A stretch of DNA of 34,436 bases from Christensenellaceae bacterium Phil1 (GCA_001940855.1 MSGS01000024.1:1-34436); one strand, 5' to 3'; shown: positions 26,256-34,211, counted from the stretch's first letter. The notes: a model not told the origin generated them from the sequence alone. Program-made: numbers and translations.

Positions 26256-27668
26256 ATGAACAAAAAATCAGTAGCAAAACTTCTGTCCGGTCCGGTTCTG
26301 TTTGCGCTTTGCATGCTGCTTATACCGGAAAGCGTTCTGCCGTTTGCCGTTCGCGGAACGCTGGGCCTGTTCCTTTGGATGTCCGCGTGGTGGATAACCA
26401 TTCCCGTGGGCGTGGCAGTTACGGCGTTCCTTCCGATAGTCGTCTGCTCCATATTCGGCATTGTTCCCGTTAAAGAAGTTATCCCTCAGTATTTTACCGA
26501 TCTGGTAGTATTGCTTCTCGGCGCGGATATCCTTACCAAGTCCTGGGAAACCACCGGACTCAATAAGAGGATCGCGCTGTTCGTGCTCCGTTTGGTCGGC
26601 CCTTCGATGAAGTCACAGCTTATCATGTGGTTCGTCGGCTCCACCATAATGAGCATTTTCCTGCCCAACGTTGTTGTTGCAGCATGCCTTATGCCTATCG
26701 CAATTTCCATGCTGAACGCCGTTGGCAATAATGACGCTTCCAAATCTACCGCCGCGGCCAACATTTTCCTGGCTGTTGCATGGGGCTCGGGTCTTGGCGG
26801 CTTCGGTTCTCCGCTCGGCGGCGGCATGAATCTGATTATAATCAATCAGGTTCAGGAACTTACCGGTCAGGAATTCATGTACACCACTTGGGTAAAGCTG
26901 ATGCTCCCCATCCTGATCGTTTTGACTATAGTAGATGTTATCTACATGTGCCTGATGAAGTCCGATATGAAGTCCCTGCCCGGCGCAAAGGATTACTTCG
27001 TTGAAGAATACAGGAAGCTGGGCAAGATGAGCAAAGAGGAAACCCTCTCCCTCTGGCTCTTCGTTATCCCCGTCGTATTGGCCTTCACCCGCGAACTCTG
27101 GAAGGGCATAATACCCGCATGGACCGCGTCCTATGTATTTCTGCCCTTCGCCGTACTTTCCTTCTGCCTGCCCGGCTCCTGCAACGGCAGACTCATCACC
27201 TGGAAATGGGCGCAGCCCAAAATCTCCTGGGGTCTGTTCTATACCCTCGCCGGCGGCCTTGCGCTGGGTAAGGTAGTTGTTTCCTCCGGCTCTTCCGCCA
27301 TGATAGCCGAATTCGTGCAGAATTCCGGCATCACCAGCACGTCCGTACTGTGCATACTGTTCATAATACTCGGCTCCGTACTGGCGAACATCTCCTCCAA
27401 CAATTCCGCCTGCGCGATAGTTACCCCGCTGGTAGTTTCCGTAATGTCCGCGCTTGGCCAGAACCCAATACCGTATCTGTTCATGGCGGCCGTAGGCGGC
27501 AACCTTGCGTATCTGCTGCCCAGCGCCACCAGGGCCGTTGCGGTAGATGCCGGCGTTGAGCCTTCCTACATGCTCAAGAAGGGTGCCCTTATCAACATTA
27601 TAACCCTTGTGGTTGCCTGCGTGTGCGCGCTGATCTGCCTGAAGATCCCCATGTACATCAACTGGTAA
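26256..27668 (+). CDS. DASS-family (SLC13/divalent anion:sodium) transporter
   Basis: 470 residues with about 11-12 membrane segments. DASS members import dicarboxylates, tricarboxylates, sulfate or related anions, usually with sodium. Paired hairpin motifs are visible: IFLPNVVVAACLMPIA in the first half and ANISSNNSACAIVTPLVV (SNN in place of the usual SNT) in the second, with GSPLGGGMNLIII for the substrate site. The first motif lacks the standard SNT, so the substrate may be unusual. TAGGAGG precedes the ATG, 74 bases after the selenoprotein gene, without a terminator between, so it belongs to the same transcript. It likely imports the substrate of the reductase; this is inference. Confidence 0.85.
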   Translation: MNKKSVAKLLSGPVLFALCMLLIPESVLPFAVRGTLGLFLWMSAWWITIPVGVAVTAFLPIVVCSIFGIVPVKEVIPQYFTDLVVLLLGADILTKSWETTGLNKRIALFVLRLVGPSMKSQLIMWFVGSTIMSIFLPNVVVAACLMPIAISMLNAVGNNDASKSTAAANIFLAVAWGSGLGGFGSPLGGGMNLIIINQVQELTGQEFMYTTWVKLMLPILIVLTIVDVIYMCLMKSDMKSLPGAKDYFVEEYRKLGKMSKEETLSLWLFVIPVVLAFTRELWKGIIPAWTASYVFLPFAVLSFCLPGSCNGRLITWKWAQPKISWGLFYTLAGGLALGKVVVSSGSSAMIAEFVQNSGITSTSVLCILFIILGSVLANISSNNSACAIVTPLVVSVMSALGQNPIPYLFMAAVGGNLAYLLPSATRAVAVDAGVEPSYMLKKGALINIITLVVACVCALICLKIPMYINW

Positions 27669-27692
27669 CCCCGTCATCAGGCTACATTTCAT

Positions 27693-27740
27693 AAAGGAAT
27701 AGGTATCGGACAGCGCAAAATCTGCTCGATACCTCCTTTT
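27693..27740 (+). terminator. Hairpin, possible terminator or attenuator between the two transporter genes
   Basis: AGGTATCG (27701-27708) pairs with CGATACCT (27727-27734), extended by AAAGG with CCTTT and an inner CAG/CTG. It ends in TTTT. It would reduce transcription of the TauE/SafE gene relative to the genes before it. Confidence 0.5.
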
Positions 27741-27770
27741 GCTACTGAATAGTATATTTGAGGAGGCAAT

Positions 27771-28553
27771 ATGTTCCTGCTGTTTTTACTCATTCCGTTG
27801 CTGGCGTCCACCATAGGCTCCATCGTGGGTGCCGGAGGCGGCGTTATAATAAAGCCGGTGCTCGATATGCTCGGCGTGATGCCGGTCAAAACGCTCAGCT
27901 TCTGCTCCGGCTGCGCGGTGCTTTCCATGTCCGTAGCGTCGCTCATCCGCGGCCGCAACGACGACGTTAAGCTTGACCTGAAGGTTAGCACCTCCCTTGC
28001 CACCGGCGCGGTGTTCGGCGGCATCATCGGCAAGGACCTTCTTGAGCTTACGGCGAACGCATTTGAAACCGAGTCCATGCTCGGCGCAATGCAGTCTATA
28101 CTGCTCGCCGTAACAATGGTCATTGTTATCATATATATATGTATAAAGTCCAAAGTGCGCTCCATGAACATAAAGAACGCGCTTGTGAGCGTGGTGATTG
28201 GTTTGCTGCTCGGTGCAATATCAAGCTATGTCGGCATAGGCGGCGGCCCGCTCAACGTTGCGGTTCTGTTGTTTTTCTTTGGCATGGATGCCAAAACCGC
28301 GGCTAAAAATTCCATATTCATAATAGTATTCTCCCAGCTTGCAAGCATTTTCATGTGCCTGTTCACCCACACGGTGCCGGAGTTTTCGTGGTTCTATCTT
28401 ATACTCATGTCCGTCGGCGGCATACTGGGCGCAATGTTGGGCAACTGGATATCCAAACGCATAGATAACCGCGCCGTAGAGTTCCTGCTCAAGCTGCTAA
28501 CTTTATTTGTGGCGATTATTTCCGTTATAAACGCCATAAACTATTTGAACTGA
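27771..28553 (+). CDS. TauE/SafE-family permease
   Basis: 260 residues with about eight membrane segments in two homologous halves. The paired glycine motifs IVGAGGGVIIKPVLDMLG (about residue 20) and GIGGGPLNVAVLLFFFG (about 160) define the family (formerly DUF81). Members move small organic or sulfur anions, for example sulfite or sulfoacetate, outward or inward. GAGGAGG precedes the ATG. In this locus it may export a product, or an anionic by-product, of the reductase pathway; the substrate is unknown. Confidence 0.87.
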   Translation: MFLLFLLIPLLASTIGSIVGAGGGVIIKPVLDMLGVMPVKTLSFCSGCAVLSMSVASLIRGRNDDVKLDLKVSTSLATGAVFGGIIGKDLLELTANAFETESMLGAMQSILLAVTMVIVIIYICIKSKVRSMNIKNALVSVVIGLLLGAISSYVGIGGGPLNVAVLLFFFGMDAKTAAKNSIFIIVFSQLASIFMCLFTHTVPEFSWFYLILMSVGGILGAMLGNWISKRIDNRAVEFLLKLLTLFVAIISVINAINYLN

Positions 28554-28577
28554 CAGCTTGCAAATTTAATAAGGAAT

Positions 28578-28590
28578 GTATAGAATATAC
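28578..28590. promoter_or_regulatory. Candidate GntR/HutC-type operator before the regulator gene
   Basis: GTATAGAATATAC is a palindrome with arms GTATA/TATAC and a 3-base centre. Its form suits a HutC-type repressor and it lies 70 bases before the GntR gene, so self-regulation is possible. It does not match the operator candidate at 23516. Confidence 0.45.
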
Positions 28591-28604
28591 TTAAAGTGTT
28601 TTTA

Positions 28605-28626
28605 CAGGATATGCCAGCGTATCCTG
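28605..28626. promoter_or_regulatory. Stem-loop in the leader of the GntR gene
   Basis: CAGGATA (28605-28611) pairs perfectly with TATCCTG (28620-28626) around an 8-base loop. No T-run follows. It may be a second operator or an mRNA hairpin; its role is unknown. Confidence 0.4.
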
Positions 28627-28658
28627 CAAACCTACATCATTCGCTTTGAGGTATTACT

Positions 28659-29447
28659 ATGCAGCTTAACCATTCCAGCCCCACGCCGCTGTACTATCAG
28701 CTGCGCCAGATGATACGCAACAATATTGTGGACGGCGTTTGGCAGGACGGCATGATGCTCCCTTCCGAAACGCAGCTTGCAACCGAGCTGAAGCTGAGCC
28801 GTCAAACGGTGAAGCAGGCTTACGATGGGCTGGTGCAGGAAGGCCTTGTCAGCCGGAAGCGCGGCAAGGGCACCTATGTAACATATAGGCAGGCCGAGTT
28901 CAACATTATGCAGGAGCCGAACTTCTATCAGCAGATGGATGACGAACGGGCGGTCCAGCTTGCAAAAACAATAGAGAAAGGCTTTGTAAAGGCGGATGCG
29001 CACGTTGCCAAGCGGCTGCGGCTGCAGGTTGGCGATGATGTTGCCTGTATCAAGCGCGTCCGTTACATTAATGACCTTGCAAGCATAATTCAAACCGTTT
29101 ATATAAAAAAGGAATATATGGGTGAACTGCTGGATATTGACTCATCTGCCATTTCGTGGCACAAATATGTTGAGGATTATAACCATATTTATCTCAATCT
29201 GTTTGAAATGATAATCAATGCCATAGATCTGGACCCCTATGAGTGCGATCTGCTTGAAGTTGGGCACAGCACGCCGGGCTTCAGGTTCATGACAACGTAT
29301 TGGCACGATGACGACCCGATCGTTTATAACGACCGCGTTTTCCGCGGGGACGCCGTGCACCTTGCACTGCGCTTCAGCTACGATAGGGAGAACAACACCA
29401 CCAAGTATAACGAGTTCGGCATACTTCGCCAAACGGACGAGGATTAA
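28659..29447 (+). CDS. GntR-family regulator with UTRA domain (HutC type)
   Basis: 262 residues. The N-terminal winged helix (about 5-70) has the standard pattern PLYYQLRQMIRNNIVDGVW...LPSETQLATELKLSRQTVKQAYDGLVQEGLVSRKRGKGTYVT. The rest (about 95-245) is a UTRA ligand-binding domain, which in relatives senses a small molecule tied to the controlled pathway. It is oriented with the reductase-transporter genes and followed by its own terminator, so it is the probable local repressor. GAGG precedes the ATG. Confidence 0.93.
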   Translation: MQLNHSSPTPLYYQLRQMIRNNIVDGVWQDGMMLPSETQLATELKLSRQTVKQAYDGLVQEGLVSRKRGKGTYVTYRQAEFNIMQEPNFYQQMDDERAVQLAKTIEKGFVKADAHVAKRLRLQVGDDVACIKRVRYINDLASIIQTVYIKKEYMGELLDIDSSAISWHKYVEDYNHIYLNLFEMIINAIDLDPYECDLLEVGHSTPGFRFMTTYWHDDDPIVYNDRVFRGDAVHLALRFSYDRENNTTKYNEFGILRQTDED

Positions 29448-29460
29448 CGGCATATTAATG

Positions 29461-29488
29461 AAAGCGGCTGTGCAAACAGTCGCTTTTT
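29461..29488 (+). terminator. Terminator after the GntR gene
   Basis: An 11-bp stem with one G-T pair (29461-29471 with 29476-29486), loop GCAA and five T. It separates the SDR gene from the genes before it. Confidence 0.85.
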
Positions 29489-29502
29489 GCGTATTCTGCA
29501 TA

Positions 29503-29531
29503 TTGGATCCCCATTCAGAAAAGAATATAAT
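29503..29531 (+). promoter_or_regulatory. Sigma-A promoter of the SDR gene
   Basis: TTGGAT (29503-29508), a 17-base spacer and a perfect TATAAT (29526-29531) lie about 70 bases before the SDR start, directly after the GntR terminator. The SDR is therefore its own unit. Confidence 0.65.
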
Positions 29532-29598
29532 TCGCATATAAAAATTGATATATCCGCGCCGTAAAGCGGCGGGGAAATAATTGACAGGAGGATGCATT

Positions 29599-30168
29599 AT
29601 GCTGCAAGAAAAAACCGCCATCGTTACCGGCGGCACAAGGGGTATCGGTCTTGCGATAGTAAGGACGTTTTTGAAAAACGGCGCGAACGTGGCGCTGTTC
29701 GGCAGCCGCAGCGAAACGGTTGGCAAGGCGCTGAAGGATCTGAAAGAAGAAAACCCGAACTGGCCCGTTATAGGCATGGCGCCGGACATTGCCAAATACG
29801 ATGAAATGAAAGCCGCCGTGGACGAAGTCGTCGCCAAATTCGGCGCGCTGGACATAATGGTAAACAACGCCGGCATTTCCGCGCGGGAGCCGCTTTGCGA
29901 TTATACGCCGGAAAGCTTTCAACACATAATGGATCTTAACGTTACCGCCGTGTTCAATGGCTGCAAGGCAGCCGAAACCGTTATGAAGGGCCGCGGCGGC
30001 AGCATAATAAACACCAGCTCCATGGTAAGCCTTTACGGTCAGCCCAGCGGCGTTGGCTACCCCACCAGCAAATTTGCCGTAAACGGCATGACAAGGAGCC
30101 TTGCAAGCGACCTTGCAAGCTACGTCACCGGCACGATAATAAGCGTTGACGGTGCGGCGCAGACCTGA
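29599..30168 (+). CDS. Short-chain dehydrogenase/reductase with an internal deletion
   Basis: Only 189 residues, against about 245-250 for FabG-like SDRs. The cofactor motif TGGTRGIG (10-17), NNAG (89-92), Asn114, the catalytic Ser140/141, Tyr154 and Lys158 are all present. After GMTRSLA (164-169) the chain jumps straight to the family's C-terminal segment ASDLASYVTGTIISVDG. The region normally between, holding the substrate loop and the PG motif (about 55 residues), is missing. The junction lies on a tandem repeat CCTTGCAAGC (30099-30108 and 30111-30120), as left by deletion between short repeats. The frame is kept, but normal activity is doubtful. Start: ATG at 29599 with AGGAGG; the upstream TTG lacks a site. 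Confidence 0.85.
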   Translation: MLQEKTAIVTGGTRGIGLAIVRTFLKNGANVALFGSRSETVGKALKDLKEENPNWPVIGMAPDIAKYDEMKAAVDEVVAKFGALDIMVNNAGISAREPLCDYTPESFQHIMDLNVTAVFNGCKAAETVMKGRGGSIINTSSMVSLYGQPSGVGYPTSKFAVNGMTRSLASDLASYVTGTIISVDGAAQT

Positions 30169-30197
30169 TAAAGCAGACAGCATCACCCCCCATCCAT

Positions 30198-30236
30198 TGC
30201 CCGCGTTCGGTTCCCGTCCGGATGCGGGCATTTTTT
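30198..30236 (+). terminator. Terminator after the SDR gene
   Basis: TGCCCGC (30198-30204) pairs with GCGGGCA (30224-30230), with weaker pairing inside the loop, followed by six T. Confidence 0.8.
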
Positions 30237-30266
30237 GCCCATTCTGTAAACAAAACCGCTATATTC

Positions 30267-30295
30267 TTGCACAATTCACATAATTAGACTACAAT
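30267..30295 (+). promoter_or_regulatory. Sigma-A promoter of the VanW-domain gene
   Basis: TTGCAC (30267-30272), 17 bases, TACAAT (30290-30295). Transcription should start near 30302, which puts the ATG at 30311 almost at the 5' end and favours the start at 30338. Confidence 0.65.
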
Positions 30296-30337
30296 ATAAG
30301 ATGATATTTTATGCCTGAACGGGCAGAAAGAGGAAAA

Positions 30338-32179
30338 ATGGCAAACGATAAGTATTCCGGAAGCTATAACGCAGGCCCCCAGCTCCCGTCATATATGAAA
30401 AAGAACACGACTGCCGCCAAGCGCACAGCGGCGCAGGGCACGGCCACGCGAAGCACGGCATCAGCGGCGCGCACCTCCGCCGCGGCAAAGCGCACAACCG
30501 CGGCGCACGGCACAGCGACGCGCAGCACCGCGGCACGCGGCACAGCAAGCCGTTCCTCCGCAAGGGGCAGCGCACAGCACGGCGCAGTGACGCGCAGCAC
30601 AGCAGCGCACAGCACCGCAGCCAAGGCGAATACCCGGCACGCGGCGAATCAAGTGCAGCATAAGAAGCGCAAAAGGAAAAAGTCCGGCAGCGGCGCGCTC
30701 AAATGGATCGCCCTGGCAGCGGCGGCGCTTATATGCGTAATAATAATAGTGTCAATAGCAAACAGCGGCGGCGCGGACGCCGTTGCGGACATGGATAAGC
30801 TGATGCAAACCGGCAAGCGGTTCAAGGCGGGCGTTAAGCTGATAGGCGTGGACGTGAGCGGCATGACGCCGGAGGAGGCGACAGGCCTTGTTAAGAACGC
30901 AGCCGAAAAGAAGCTGAAAACCGTTGCCATCACCATAAGCAGCGGTGAAAACAGCTGGACGCTCGATTCCGACGCGATGGGCATGGGGTACGACATTGCG
31001 GACGCTTTGGCGGACGGGCTGAACTTCGGCCGCGGGGAGGACGACAACACCGTTGTTATAACCGACGGGGGCGTTGGCGAGTTCGATGCAAAGTATACAT
31101 GGGACAGGGGAAAGATAATATCCGCCCTTGCTGCCATGGGCCAAAGCATAAACACGGAAGCTACCGCCGCCTATGCGGAACCCGTTACCGATTGGTCGCA
31201 GGAGGAGCGCTTTATTTACCATGCCGGCGAGGAAGGCATTACCCTTAACGAGGAAGCAACGGCCGATGCGATAGAAAAGGCCCTTGGGCAGGGCGAGTTT
31301 GTATGCACCGTTGAGGCCACGGTAAACGCCGTGCTGCCCGGCGGCAATATAGACGACCTTAAAGCCGCAACGTCATTTATCGCCAGCTATACCACCAAAT
31401 TTTCCGCCCGCAGGGACGACGAGGTAAAGCAGAACCGCAAGTTCAATATCCAGAAGGCGGCGGACATAATAAACGGCAACACCATCCAGCCCGGCGAGGA
31501 ATGGAGTTTCAATACGGTTGTCGGCCCGCGCACATACGAGCTCGGCTGGAAGGGCGCCAACGGCATAAGCGGCGGCAAGGAATACACCATTCAGGCCGGC
31601 GGCGGCATATGCCAGGTATCCACAACGCTTTATAACGCGCTGCTTTGCGCCAACATGGAAATTGTTGACCGCCGCGCGCATACAATACCTTCGGACTACG
31701 TTCCCGTAGGGCTTGACGCAACGGTGGATACCCGCGGCATAGACTTCGTTTGGAAGAACAATACGGATATGCCCGCGTATATATTCGCCAAGGTGGAAAA
31801 GGTGGAAGGCAGCTCCAGCCGCCATACCATAACCGTTTACGTTTACGGCAAACCTCTCCCCGAGGGCGTAACGTATCAATCAAGGAACGAGATAATAGAG
31901 GAACGTTCCCGCCAGGACGAGGCAATATACGCAAACGACGCTTCCATACCCACGGGCTATCAGCTTGAGCGCGTGCAGGGGCATAAGTATTACGTTGCCG
32001 AGGCGTATCAGGACAAGTATGTGGACGGCAAGCTGGCCGAAAGCAAGCTGCTCTATACCGATAAATATAAGGGCAACCCTCCGGAGGTTTCCATAGGCAC
32101 CGGCGCGCCGCTCGCATCCGGACAAACGCCCGATCCTGCATGGCAGCCCTACGGCACGGCGCTCGAGGACGCGAATTGA
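30338..32179 (+). CDS. VanW-family membrane protein with a low-complexity Ala/Thr/Arg N-terminus
   Basis: About 613 residues. Residues about 20-110 are a basic, low-complexity tract of Ala, Thr, Ser and Arg (repeats such as TRSTAARGTA). One membrane helix follows (about 120-140, WIALAAAALICVIIIVSIA), so the tract is cytoplasmic and the rest outside. The outer part has a peptidoglycan-binding-4-like domain (about 160-330) and a VanW domain (about 350-470) with WSFNTVVGPRTYELGWKGANGI, GGGICQVSTTLYNALLCANMEIVDRRAHT and DATVDTRGIDFVWKN. VanW proteins occur near vancomycin-resistance genes and in many chromosomes; their function is unknown, and no van genes are seen here. Start at 30338 has AGAGG 5 bases before it. 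The basic tract might bind nucleic acid or phospholipid; this is speculation. Confidence 0.88.
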   Translation: MANDKYSGSYNAGPQLPSYMKKNTTAAKRTAAQGTATRSTASAARTSAAAKRTTAAHGTATRSTAARGTASRSSARGSAQHGAVTRSTAAHSTAAKANTRHAANQVQHKKRKRKKSGSGALKWIALAAAALICVIIIVSIANSGGADAVADMDKLMQTGKRFKAGVKLIGVDVSGMTPEEATGLVKNAAEKKLKTVAITISSGENSWTLDSDAMGMGYDIADALADGLNFGRGEDDNTVVITDGGVGEFDAKYTWDRGKIISALAAMGQSINTEATAAYAEPVTDWSQEERFIYHAGEEGITLNEEATADAIEKALGQGEFVCTVEATVNAVLPGGNIDDLKAATSFIASYTTKFSARRDDEVKQNRKFNIQKAADIINGNTIQPGEEWSFNTVVGPRTYELGWKGANGISGGKEYTIQAGGGICQVSTTLYNALLCANMEIVDRRAHTIPSDYVPVGLDATVDTRGIDFVWKNNTDMPAYIFAKVEKVEGSSSRHTITVYVYGKPLPEGVTYQSRNEIIEERSRQDEAIYANDASIPTGYQLERVQGHKYYVAEAYQDKYVDGKLAESKLLYTDKYKGNPPEVSIGTGAPLASGQTPDPAWQPYGTALEDAN

Positions 32180-32209
32180 CAAATTTCCGCGGCATTACCT
32201 GCCATTTGC

Positions 32210-32238
32210 TTGACAAAGGGGTGTGCAGCGGGGATAAT
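32210..32238 (+). promoter_or_regulatory. Sigma-A promoter of the SPFH protein gene
   Basis: A perfect TTGACA (32210-32215), 17 bases, GATAAT (32233-32238). It lies in the gap after the VanW gene, about 30 bases before the expected ribosome site. Confidence 0.7.
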
Positions 32239-32274
32239 AAAGCAAACAGAAAATAATATCAGGAGGACAAAATT

Positions 32275-33582
32275 ATGGGCATAATCAAGGCCTTGACCGG
32301 CGCAATAGGCGGCGGTTTGGCGGATAGCTGGCTTGAGGTTATCGAGTCCGCTCCCATGGGAGACAACACCGTTTTCACCCGCGGCATAAAGGTGCGCAAG
32401 GGCGACAGCCGCAACCAGAACACCAAGGGCACAGCGGATACCGTGTCCAACGGCTCCATAATCCATGTTTACGATAACCAGTTCATGATGCTGGTTGACG
32501 GCGGCAAGGTAGTGGACTATACTGCGGAGCCCGGCTATTTTAAGGTTGATAATTCTTCCATGCCGAGCCTTTTCGGCGGCCAGTTCGGCGATTCTCTGAA
32601 GGAGACCTTCAGCCGCATCAAGTACGGCGGAACGCCTTCCTCCAGCCAAAAGGTATTCTTCATCAATCTTCAGGAGATAAAGGGCATTAAGTTCGGCACG
32701 CGCACCCCCATCAACTATTTTGACTGCTTCTATAATTCGGAGCTGTTCCTGCGCGCGCACGGCACCTATTCCATAAAGGTCACCGAGCCGCTCAAATTCT
32801 ATGCCGAGGCCATTCCCCGCAACGCGGAGAGCGTGGACATAAACGACATAAACGAGCAGTATCTTAACGAGTTCCTCGAGGCCCTTCAGGCCGCCATCAA
32901 CCAGATGAGCGCCGACGGCACGCGCATAAGCTTCGTAACCAGCAAGGCGCGCGAGCTTTCCAAGTATATGGCCAACGTGCTGGACGAGGAATGGAACCAG
33001 ACCCGCGGTATGCAGGTGCAGTCCGTCGGTATCGGCTCCCTGTCCTATGACGAGGAAAGCCAGAAGCTCATCAACATGCGCAATCAGGGCGCAATGCTGT
33101 CCGATCCCAGCGTGCGCGAAGGCTACGTTCAGGGCGCAATAGCGCGCGGCGTGGAAGCCGCCGGCAGCAACACCGCGGGCGCGGGCGCAGCGTTCATGGG
33201 CGTTGGCCTTGGCATGAATGCCGCAGGCAACATGGCGGGCGCGTTCTCCGCCTCCAACCAGCAGCAGATGCAGTATCAGCAGCAGCAACAGGCGCAGCAG
33301 CAGGCCCAGCAGGGCGGCTGGAAATGCTCCTGCGGCGCCACCAACGGCGACAATATGGCCTTCTGCCCCGGCTGCGGCAGCAAGAAGCCCGCTCCCCAGC
33401 CCGCCGAGGGCGGCTGGACGTGCTCCTGCGGCGCAACCAACGGCGCGAACATGGCCTTCTGCCCCAACTGCGGCAGCAAGAAGCCCGAAGCGGCCGCCAA
33501 GTCCGCCTTCTGCCCCAACTGCGGCGCAAAGCTTGCGGACGGCGCAAAATTCTGCGTGGAATGCGGCACAAAGCTCGGCTAA
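32275..33582 (+). CDS. YdjI-like SPFH-domain protein with three zinc ribbons
   Basis: 435 residues. The SPFH/virion-core-like domain (about 25-250) resembles Bacillus YdjI, a membrane-associated protein made under envelope stress and found with PspA-type proteins. A Gly/Ala/Met-rich segment and a Gln-rich run (about 320-345) lead to three zinc ribbons: WKCSCGATNGDNMAFCPGCG, WTCSCGATNGANMAFCPNCG and FCPNCGAKLADG...FCVECG. The first two are near-identical in protein and DNA, indicating a recent internal duplication. AGGAGG precedes the ATG. It probably acts as a scaffold at the membrane; no phage-shock gene is adjacent. Confidence 0.88.
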   Translation: MGIIKALTGAIGGGLADSWLEVIESAPMGDNTVFTRGIKVRKGDSRNQNTKGTADTVSNGSIIHVYDNQFMMLVDGGKVVDYTAEPGYFKVDNSSMPSLFGGQFGDSLKETFSRIKYGGTPSSSQKVFFINLQEIKGIKFGTRTPINYFDCFYNSELFLRAHGTYSIKVTEPLKFYAEAIPRNAESVDINDINEQYLNEFLEALQAAINQMSADGTRISFVTSKARELSKYMANVLDEEWNQTRGMQVQSVGIGSLSYDEESQKLINMRNQGAMLSDPSVREGYVQGAIARGVEAAGSNTAGAGAAFMGVGLGMNAAGNMAGAFSASNQQQMQYQQQQQAQQQAQQGGWKCSCGATNGDNMAFCPGCGSKKPAPQPAEGGWTCSCGATNGANMAFCPNCGSKKPEAAAKSAFCPNCGAKLADGAKFCVECGTKLG

Positions 33583-33598
33583 ATCAATCAGCACGCAT

Positions 33599-33627
33599 GG
33601 GGACGGCGCCGCGCCGTCCCCTTTTCC
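33599..33627 (+). terminator. Terminator after the SPFH gene
   Basis: A 9-bp perfect stem (GGGGACGGC at 33599-33607 with GCCGTCCCC at 33613-33621), loop GCCGC, then TTTTCCGTTTT. Confidence 0.8.
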
Positions 33628-33665
33628 GTTTTCCGCAATAAAATTGCATATCCGCAAAAAAACTC

Positions 33666-33694
33666 TTTACAAACCCGCCCGCATACGCTATAAT
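33666..33694 (+). promoter_or_regulatory. Sigma-A promoter of the tRNA-Ala gene
   Basis: TTTACA (33666-33671), 17 bases, perfect TATAAT (33689-33694), about 30 bases before the tRNA. Confidence 0.75.
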
Positions 33695-33726
33695 ACATCT
33701 TGCGCAACGGAAAGCGCACCGCATAT

Positions 33727-33803
33727 GGGGCTTTAGCGAAGTTGGCTATCGCGCTACACTGGCAGTGTAGAGATCACCGGTTCGAATCCGGTAAGCTCCA
33801 CCA
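33727..33803 (+). tRNA. tRNA-Ala (anticodon GGC)
   Basis: 77 bases with the CCA end encoded (33801-33803). The acceptor stem GGGGCTT/AAGCTCC contains the G3-U70 pair, the main identity element of alanine tRNAs. The D arm has GCGA/TCGC. The anticodon arm CTACA/TGTAG holds loop CTGGCAG, anticodon GGC, reading GCC and GCU. The T arm is ACCGG-TTCGAAT-CCGGT. Confidence 0.95.
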
Positions 33804-33809
33804 TACTTG

Positions 33810-33860
33810 AGAAATCCGAACTTGATTCCGATAGGGAATGGGTTCGGATTTCTTGTTTTT
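33810..33860 (+). terminator. Terminator after tRNA-Ala
   Basis: AGAAATCCGAAC (33810-33821) pairs over 12 bp with GTTCGGATTTCT (33842-33853); a second inner stem ATTCC/GGAAT lies in the loop. The T-run GTTTTT follows. Confidence 0.8.
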
Positions 33861-33921
33861 ATCAAGGACATTGAAGTTTAGTTTCGGGATAGAATAACAT
33901 CAAATTCAGGAGGATATACCC

Positions 33922-34170
33922 ATGAAAAAGCCCATAAGCTGTGCGTTCAATATGGATACCGCCTGCGTGGAGCTTCACTTCACGGATGGGAGTATTTACT
34001 CCATAAATTGCACCGCCGTGGAGAACGAGGCGGCGGACAACCGCTTCCAGCGGTCGGAGCTGGACTACCTCATCTACAACGACCCGCTGGCTTATGCCGA
34101 ACTTATTCTGAATGGCGACGTTGAGGCATACTTGAACGCCGTCACGGAGTACAAGCCCTATGAAAACTGA
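33922..34170 (+). CDS. Small DUF6061-like protein
   Basis: 82 residues, no membrane segment or signal peptide. The pattern FNMDTACVELHFTDGSIYSINCTAVENEAADN...QRSELDYLIYNDPLAYAELILNGDVEAYLNAVTEYKP resembles, from memory, the DUF6061 family of small proteins in Clostridial mobile elements. Function unknown. AGGAGG precedes the ATG. A terminator shared with the opposite gene follows. Confidence 0.75.
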   Translation: MKKPISCAFNMDTACVELHFTDGSIYSINCTAVENEAADNRFQRSELDYLIYNDPLAYAELILNGDVEAYLNAVTEYKPYEN

Positions 34171-34180
34171 ATACGCAAAA

Positions 34181-34208
34181 GGGAGTGCGCCCAGCGCACT
34201 CCCTCACT
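34181..34208. terminator. Two-way terminator between the two small genes
   Basis: A perfect 10-bp stem GGGAGTGCGC (34181-34190) with GCGCACTCCC (34194-34203), 3-base loop. The plus strand continues with TCACTTTTT and the minus strand with TTTTGCG, so it can stop transcription from both sides. Confidence 0.85.
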
Positions 34209-34211
34209 TTT

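Noticed and set aside
30311..30337. Earlier ATG for the VanW-domain protein
   Set aside because: It is only about 9 bases from the predicted transcription start and lacks a ribosome site; 30338 has one.
32149..33657. 502-residue open frame on the minus strand
   Set aside because: It lies opposite the YdjI-like gene, has composition-driven Ala/Gly/Leu repeats, no ribosome site and no recognisable family. It is a product of the codon bias of the plus-strand gene.
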